From: Larkinella arboricola
GTDB taxonomy: Bacteria; Bacteroidota; Bacteroidia; Cytophagales; Spirosomataceae
Direction of reading: 5' to 3'
Length of the DNA stretch: 64,000 bases
Assembly: GCF_003259745.1 (NCBI RefSeq)
Contig: NZ_QLMC01000001.1
Coordinates: forward strand, 1,674,001-1,738,000
Under the pieces are notes generated by a model, which had not been told where the DNA came from, ran no database searches, and saw only the letters and a list, made by a program, of their open reading frames with translations. The position numbers and the translations under genes are program-made. Shown here piece after piece: positions 59,410 through 64,000 of this stretch; positions within the stretch are counted from its first letter, which is position 1; each line of letters begins with the position of its first letter.

Positions 59410-59985
59410 TTACTCTTCTTTAAAAACCGCGAAAAACAACCGTTTCAGCCGCATCAGGCATTTATACTTCTGCGTTTTGGCATTATCGGCGTTCGTATAG
59501 CCAAATTTTTCGGTAATGTCCTGCATGGACAGATGACGCATATAAAAATCTTCCAGCAACGTCCGGCAGGGTTCGCCCAGCCGGTCCAGAGACTCTGCCA
59601 TCAGCTCAAACTGCCGGTCGCGGGCTTCGTGATTGATCAAATCATCATCGACACTCGCAACGTCTTCGGTATCCATCAGTGAAATCCCGTTCCGATTACG
59701 CAGCGATAACTGCTTGAGCCAGAGCCGTCGACTAACGGAATAAAGGTATGTTTTGAGCTGACAATGCAGCGCCAGCGAATCCGTTGTTACTTTTTCGTAC
59801 AGGACAATCAGCGTTTCCTGATACACATCTTTGGCGTCGTCTTCCGAGCCATTGTTATTGAGAATCAGGTGCAACACCATTGGAAAATACCGTCGGTACA
59901 GCTCTTCCAATACCGTGTCCGAACCGTTGGCCAAGCCCGCAAGCAGTTGGTCGTCAGATAAATGCAAACGGTAGGGATTTGTCAT
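59410..59985 (-). CDS. ECF RNA polymerase sigma factor
   Basis: A 191-residue sigma-70 family protein. Region 2 lies about residues 25-95 (LEELYRRYFPMVLHLILNNN; DDAKDVYQETLIVLYEK) and region 4 about 130-185 (LGEPCRTLLEDFYMRHLSMQ; FGYTNADNAKTQKYKCLMRL). The acidic linker between regions is long. It is paired with the membrane protease gene one base downstream rather than with a FecR gene, so the signal is probably envelope damage, not a TonB substrate. A possible -7 element TACATTTG lies at 60018-60025 on the minus strand. Confidence 0.93.
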   Translation of the reverse strand: MTNPYRLHLSDDQLLAGLANGSDTVLEELYRRYFPMVLHLILNNNGSEDDAKDVYQETLIVLYEKVTTDSLALHCQLKTYLYSVSRRLWLKQLSLRNRNGISLMDTEDVASVDDDLINHEARDRQFELMAESLDRLGEPCRTLLEDFYMRHLSMQDITEKFGYTNADNAKTQKYKCLMRLKRLFFAVFKEE

Positions 59986-60124
59986 TGGTTCCTTGTATAC
60001 TTAATACGATTTGGGGTCAAATGTAACCCAAAAATAAAGTTTAATTTTTTTCAAAAAAGATGGGTTACCTAATGGCCTTTCCGGTATTAAGGACGAGATC
60101 TGTAAACATAAACTGACTATTTTC

Positions 60125-60313
60125 ATGAAACGTATTGTAAAATCTGTATTGTTCGTTGCAACTGTGGTTTCTCTGGCAGCTGCTTGCCAAGGCAAAAAAA
60201 CTGAAGATACTACGTCAACGACCGACTCAACGGCTACGATGTCTTCTGACTCAACGATGATGTCTGACACGACGATGGCAACGGATAGCGCTGCTGGTGA
60301 CTCTGCTCAATAA
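60125..60313 (+). CDS. small Ser/Thr/Asp-rich lipoprotein
   Basis: A 62-residue protein. A signal peptide (MKRIVKSVLFVATVVSLAAA) ends in a lipobox Cys at residue 21. The mature 40 residues are nearly all Thr, Ser, Asp, Met and Ala with repeats of the DSTxTM type, so it is probably unstructured and surface tethered. Its own strong terminator follows 22 bases after the stop. Function unknown; the gene may be highly expressed. It is divergent from the sigma gene. Confidence 0.75.
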   Translation: MKRIVKSVLFVATVVSLAAACQGKKTEDTTSTTDSTATMSSDSTMMSDTTMATDSAAGDSAQ

Positions 60314-60335
60314 GACTACCATCTTATAACGTACG

Positions 60336-60369
60336 AAAGCCGCTCAACTATGAGCGGCTTTCTTTTTTT
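60336..60369 (+). terminator. terminator after the small lipoprotein gene
   Basis: Stem GCCGCTC/GAGCGGC with a 6-base loop, extended by AAA/TTT, then a T-rich tract interrupted by one C. Confidence 0.9.
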
Positions 60370-60421
60370 ATACCATTTTAAATTAGACTAATAAAAAATA
60401 ATCAGCATCTCATCTTGTTTA

Positions 60422-60438
60422 TTTAGAAATAGTCTAAT
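60422..60438. promoter_or_regulatory. candidate Fur-like operator upstream of hmuT
   Basis: The partial palindrome TTTAGA-AATAG-TCTAAT lies 30-45 bases before the hmuT start. A second TTAG-A-CTAA element sits at 60383-60391, forming an inverted repeat with it. The spacing and the iron-uptake function make a Fur-type repressor site plausible. Confidence 0.4.
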
Positions 60439-60468
60439 TAATTTGTGGTCACCAACGACCCGAGTGAA

Positions 60469-61326
60469 ATGGCAAAGAAAATTTATTGGAGTGCCTTCCT
60501 AATCATTGTCAGCTTAGCTGCATACGCTCAAGGCTCAAAAACCGAACGCATCGTTTCGCTGAGTGGAACCCTGACCGAAATTGTCTGCGATCTGGGCCTG
60601 CAAAACCAGATTGTGGGCACCGACGTAACAAGTACATACCCGGCCACTATGGCGAAGGTGCCGAAAGTCGGCCACAACCGTAACATTAGTGCAGAAGCCG
60701 TGCTGGCCCTGCGCCCGACGGTCGTGATCGCGGTCCGGTCCAACGGTAGTATGGATATTAAGCCGGAACTATTTCAGCAATTCAGAAGTGCCGGGGTGAA
60801 AACACTGATTTTTGATCAGGAGTTGAGCGTGGCGGGTACGAAAAAGTTGATTACCGAGGTCGCCAAAGAATTTAATGCGTCGGGCAAAGCCGCAGCCATC
60901 ATCCGTAAACTGGACGCGGATCTGGCCAAAGTCCGCAAACCTGCCAAAGCCCAGAAAGTCTTGTTTATCTACGCCCGCGGCACCGGCACCATGATGGTTT
61001 CGGGCCGGAATACGCCCATCGAAAAGATTGTCCAACTGGCGGGCGCCCAGAATGCCTTCAACGATTTTGATAATTTCAAACCGCTGACTCCCGAAGCATT
61101 AGTGGTTGGCAATCCGGACGATATCTTGCTGTTTACGAGCGGTTTAGAAAGTTTGGGCGGGATCGACGGCCTGCTGAACGTGCAGGGTGTAGCCCAAACG
61201 AACGCGGGTAAAAACCGCCGGGTAATCGAGATGGACGGCCAGTTGCTCACCGGTTTTGGACCCCGACTGGGTTTGGCGGTGCAGGAGCTGAGCCGAAAAC
61301 TGAACCAGGAACTAACCCTAAAATAG
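60469..61326 (+). CDS. hmuT: heme ABC transporter substrate-binding protein
   Basis: 285 residues from the ATG at 60469 (MAKKIYWSAFLIIVSLAAYA, signal peptide, cleaved before QGSKTE); a GTG eight codons earlier at 60445 is also open. A cobalamin/iron-type periplasmic-binding fold of the HmuT kind: ERIVSLSGTLTEIVCDLGL, GTDVTSTYPATMAKVPKVGH, YARGTGTMMVSGRNTPIEKI. It carries heme to the HmuUV importer. It is the first gene of the heme operon, 19 bases before hmuU. Confidence 0.93.
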   Translation: MAKKIYWSAFLIIVSLAAYAQGSKTERIVSLSGTLTEIVCDLGLQNQIVGTDVTSTYPATMAKVPKVGHNRNISAEAVLALRPTVVIAVRSNGSMDIKPELFQQFRSAGVKTLIFDQELSVAGTKKLITEVAKEFNASGKAAAIIRKLDADLAKVRKPAKAQKVLFIYARGTGTMMVSGRNTPIEKIVQLAGAQNAFNDFDNFKPLTPEALVVGNPDDILLFTSGLESLGGIDGLLNVQGVAQTNAGKNRRVIEMDGQLLTGFGPRLGLAVQELSRKLNQELTLK

Positions 61327-61345
61327 CCTACACCAACGAACGCTT

Positions 61346-62452
61346 ATGCAAACGGACCTGCAACCTACCCTGACAGCGACACCCGCCCGAACGGCTTCGC
61401 CCACTGGACCGTCGCGCAGCCGGGGCTGGTGGCTGAACGGGACGCTCGTGGTTGTGCTACTGATGGTTATGGTCTGGTCCGTAGGAATCGGAGCGGTGTC
61501 TATTCCCATTCCGGATGTTCTGGCCATTCTGCTCAAACAAATTGGGTGGGAAATCGGAACCGTTGAAGCGCAGCACGAAACGGTATTAACCGTCATTCGA
61601 TTGCCGCGTATTCTGCTGGGGGTACTGGTTGGCGGGGTGCTGGGCATTTCGGGCGCGGCCATTCAGGGCCTGTTTCGCAATCCCTTGGCCGATCCGAGCC
61701 TGATCGGAATTTCGTCGGGAGCTTCGGTGATGGCGGTTCTGATGATTGTCCTGCAACTAAAAGTCTTTCAGCAATTATCGTCTCTATCCGGTTTATACGC
61801 CCTATCGCTGGCGGCTTTTGCCGGAGCAGTAGCCACGACCCTCCTGGTTTATTCACTGGCGCGCCGTGACGGGCGAACGGTGGTTTCAACAATGTTGCTG
61901 GTTGGAATCGCCATCAATGTGCTGTGTGAAGCCCTGCGTGGGCTGGTGATGTACCTGGCCGATGACGCTCAGCTTCGGGCCATTTCGTTCTGGAGCCTGG
62001 GGAGTCTGGGTGGCGCAAGTTGGGAAATACTACAGGTAGCCACGCCGTTTTTGCTGATTCCCATTTTGCTGATGCCACGACTGAGCAAACCCATGAATGC
62101 CTTCGCGCTGGGCGAAAGTCAGGCCGGGCATCTGGGCGTGGATGTGTCGAAATTAAAACGAAATGTCGTGATTCTGGCGACGATGGGGGTTGGTGTGGCG
62201 GTTGCGGTTGCGGGCGTTATCGGTTTCATCGGGTTGGTAATTCCGCACGTGATCCGGCTCATTGCCGGGGCCAATCACCGGACGGTATTGCCCGGTTCGG
62301 CCCTGTTTGGTGCCATTGTGCTGACCTTATCGGATCTGGTAACCCGAACGGTCGTGGCGCCCGCCGAATTACCGCTTGGCATTATTACTGGAATGATTGG
62401 GGCACCCACCTTCCTGTTTATGCTCCTGCGGGGGGCAGGAAACCGGGGTTGA
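61346..62452 (+). CDS. hmuU: heme ABC transporter permease (FecCD family)
   Basis: A 368-residue polytopic permease with about ten helices. After a charged N-terminal tail (about 30 residues) the FecCD signatures appear: RLPRILLGVLVGGVLGISGA, IQGLFRNPLADPSLIGISSG, GFIGLVIPHVIRLIAGANHR, PLGIITGMIGAPTFLFMLLR. It forms the inner-membrane channel for heme import with HmuV. Upstream gene hmuT is 19 bases away; hmuV starts 48 bases downstream. Confidence 0.96.
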   Translation: MQTDLQPTLTATPARTASPTGPSRSRGWWLNGTLVVVLLMVMVWSVGIGAVSIPIPDVLAILLKQIGWEIGTVEAQHETVLTVIRLPRILLGVLVGGVLGISGAAIQGLFRNPLADPSLIGISSGASVMAVLMIVLQLKVFQQLSSLSGLYALSLAAFAGAVATTLLVYSLARRDGRTVVSTMLLVGIAINVLCEALRGLVMYLADDAQLRAISFWSLGSLGGASWEILQVATPFLLIPILLMPRLSKPMNAFALGESQAGHLGVDVSKLKRNVVILATMGVGVAVAVAGVIGFIGLVIPHVIRLIAGANHRTVLPGSALFGAIVLTLSDLVTRTVVAPAELPLGIITGMIGAPTFLFMLLRGAGNRG

Positions 62453-62500
62453 TTTAGGGAATTTGCAGACGGTTTAAAAGAACCTTAACCCATACGAACA

Positions 62501-63340
62501 ATGTTGGAAGCACAGCACATAACTCACCAGATCGGCCGGAAAACTTTGCTGGACGACGTGTCGCTGGCAGTCAGGCCGGGCGAACTGGTGGCGGTGGTCG
62601 GAGCCAATGGGGCGGGAAAATCGACGTTGTTGAAGACCTTTAGCCGTGAATTGACCCCCACGCAGGGGCAGGTTGTGCTGGATAATAAACCCATTAACCG
62701 GTTTTCGGCTCTGGAACTGGCCCGGCAGCGGGCGGTACTGGCGCAGCAAAATCCGCTGGCTTTCGAGTTTACGGTTTATGAATTGGTGATGATGGGGCGG
62801 TATCCGCATTTTGAAGGCCACCCACGACCGGAAGATATGGCGATTGTCGATTTTGCGCTGGTACGCACCGGTATTACCCATCTAACCGGACGGGCGGTGC
62901 CGACCTTATCGGGTGGAGAGCAACAGCGGGTTCATCTCGCCAAGGTGCTGGCCCAACTGATGACTCTAGATGAAATTCAGCAGCCCCACGCGTTGATTCA
63001 ACAACCCAAGTATTTACTGCTCGACGAACCGACGACGGGACTGGATCTCTATTATCAGCATAGCCTGCTCGATGTAGCCAGCGAATTAACCCGACGGAAC
63101 TACGGCGTCGTGGCTATTTTGCACGACCTGAATCTGGTTATGCAGTACGCCGATAACGTTTTACTGCTGAAGGAAGGTCGGGCGCTGGCCTTTGGCAAAC
63201 CGATCTCCGTGCTGACAACGGAAGCCATTTTCAGCGCGTTTCACTTATCGGTTCAGATTATTCACCAGCCGGAACTCGATTATCCGTTGATTGTTCACCA
63301 CCGGCAGACTGTTCCTGCTTCTTCGGCTCCTCATCTTTAG
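62501..63340 (+). CDS. hmuV: heme ABC transporter ATPase
   Basis: A 279-residue ATPase. Walker A GANGAGKST at residues 34-42, signature LSGGEQQRVHLAKVLAQL, Walker B KYLLLDEPTTGLDLYYQHSL and the H-loop in VAILHDLNLVMQYADNVLLL are complete. A short insert (MTLDEIQQPHALIQQP) between signature and Walker B is common in HmuV. It powers the HmuTU heme importer. Confidence 0.96.
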   Translation: MLEAQHITHQIGRKTLLDDVSLAVRPGELVAVVGANGAGKSTLLKTFSRELTPTQGQVVLDNKPINRFSALELARQRAVLAQQNPLAFEFTVYELVMMGRYPHFEGHPRPEDMAIVDFALVRTGITHLTGRAVPTLSGGEQQRVHLAKVLAQLMTLDEIQQPHALIQQPKYLLLDEPTTGLDLYYQHSLLDVASELTRRNYGVVAILHDLNLVMQYADNVLLLKEGRALAFGKPISVLTTEAIFSAFHLSVQIIHQPELDYPLIVHHRQTVPASSAPHL

Positions 63341-63352
63341 CCCTTTATAACA

Positions 63353-64000
63353 ATGACAACCACTGTTCTCGATCTAAAAAAACAATATGAGGCTTTCAGG
63401 GCCGAAAATCCGAAGGTTCGCATCCGCGATGCAGCTCAGCAACTAGGCGTGAGCGAAGCCGAACTGCTGGCCACGGGTGTTGGCGAAACCGTTACCCAAC
63501 TGGAAGGCGATTTTCGGGAACTGCTGAAAGAGATTCCGACGCTCGGGTACGTAATGGCCCTGACCCGCAACGAAAGCGTGGTTCACGAGCGCAAAGGGGA
63601 GTACAAAGATGTTTCGTTCAACGGCCATGTGGGGCTGGTGCTGGGCGAAGACATTGACCTGCGGTTATTTATGAGCAGTTGGAAGTTTGGTTTTGCCGTT
63701 CACGAAAACGACCGGAAGAGCCTTCAGTTTTTTGCCGCCGACGGCGAAGCTGTTCATAAAATTTACCTGACCGACAAAAGCAATGAATCGGCCTACGACG
63801 CCATCGTTGCCAGCTACCGGGCGGCAAAGCAGGATGGCGTGCTCGACATCGAGCCGAAGCCGGAAGCACCGGTGACGACGCCGGATTCTGAGATCGACGT
63901 GGCGGCTTTTCAGCAGGCCTGGCTGGATCTGAAAGATACCCACGAATTTTTTGGAATGTTGCGGAAGTACAAAGTCTCGCGCTTGCAGGCCATGCACCTG
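63353..64000 (+). CDS. hmuS: hemin-degrading factor HmuS/HemS, 5' part (cut by window end)
   Basis: The frame runs from the ATG at 63353 (MTTTVLDLKKQYEAFRAENP) to the last base, 216 codons; the family is about 340-350 residues, so the C-terminal third is missing only because of the window. The HemS repeat is clear (VRIRDAAQQLGVSEAELLAT; EIPTLGYVMALTRNESVVHE; LRLFMSSWKFGFAVHENDRK; LQFFAADGEAVHKIYLTD). It binds and opens heme or delivers it in the cytoplasm. It follows hmuV by 12 bases. Confidence 0.93.
   Translation, partial: MTTTVLDLKKQYEAFRAENPKVRIRDAAQQLGVSEAELLATGVGETVTQLEGDFRELLKEIPTLGYVMALTRNESVVHERKGEYKDVSFNGHVGLVLGEDIDLRLFMSSWKFGFAVHENDRKSLQFFAADGEAVHKIYLTDKSNESAYDAIVASYRAAKQDGVLDIEPKPEAPVTTPDSEIDVAAFQQAWLDLKDTHEFFGMLRKYKVSRLQAMHL

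Noticed and set aside
1-64000. CRISPR array, insertion sequences, rRNA genes
   Set aside because: No regularly spaced direct repeats, transposase motifs or rRNA-like sequence were seen on either strand.

Overview
The window looks like chromosomal DNA of a free-living Bacteroidota, most likely order Cytophagales and near Spirosoma/Larkinella (an inference from gene content, not a database result). The signs are two SusC/SusD outer-membrane pairs, an ECF sigma/FecR/STN-SusC signalling set, bS21, lipoproteins with CK/CR-type lipoboxes, promoters of the TTTG-N19-TAnnTTTG type, near-absence of Shine-Dalgarno sequences and moderate GC. I see no prophage, insertion sequence, CRISPR array, rRNA or tRNA.

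Layout. 1-804 is the 3' part of a TldE/PmbA-like gene. 831-10538 is a glycan or nutrient locus: ECF sigma, FecR anti-sigma, STN-containing SusC, SusD and an exported putative glycoside hydrolase. 10799-13788 is a full TldD/TldE pair. 13906-21596 is a MoxR-DUF58-BatA type operon with DUF4159 and two large membrane proteins. metK and a ribosome hibernation factor follow, converging on a shared terminator, then two tandem SDR paralogues. 25606-33760 holds a complete ebo cluster (eboF, E, D, C, B and a detached eboA) split by a DUF4136 lipoprotein and an outer-membrane barrel gene on the other strand. 33797-43985 holds housekeeping genes: xerC-type recombinase, rpsU, Ppx/GppA, thioesterase, SDR, membrane dipeptidase, bacilliredoxin, and a suf operon sufC-D-S-E-sufT-like without sufB. 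44178-46594 is an arginine deiminase/CtlX pair. 46885-49189 is MarR, SDR and SMP-30. 49262-54426 is a second SusC/SusD pair with a small lipoprotein; an exported M20 amidohydrolase diverges from it. 56248-58111 has a probably frameshifted small gene and a FucP-type sugar transporter. 58266-59985 is an ECF sigma factor followed by a membrane serine protease whose N-terminus looks like an anti-sigma domain. 60469-64000 is a heme uptake operon hmuTUV with the start of hmuS.

How they work together: the sigma/FecR/SusC set should sense its own substrate across the envelope; the ebo enzymes probably make or move an unknown small molecule to the periplasm; the suf and hmu operons handle iron-sulfur clusters and heme iron. 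The most noteworthy items are the split ebo cluster, the anti-sigma-like/protease fusion paired with a sigma factor, and a series of intergenic palindromes of differing sequence but the same architecture, whose arms are themselves built from short near-repeated words.
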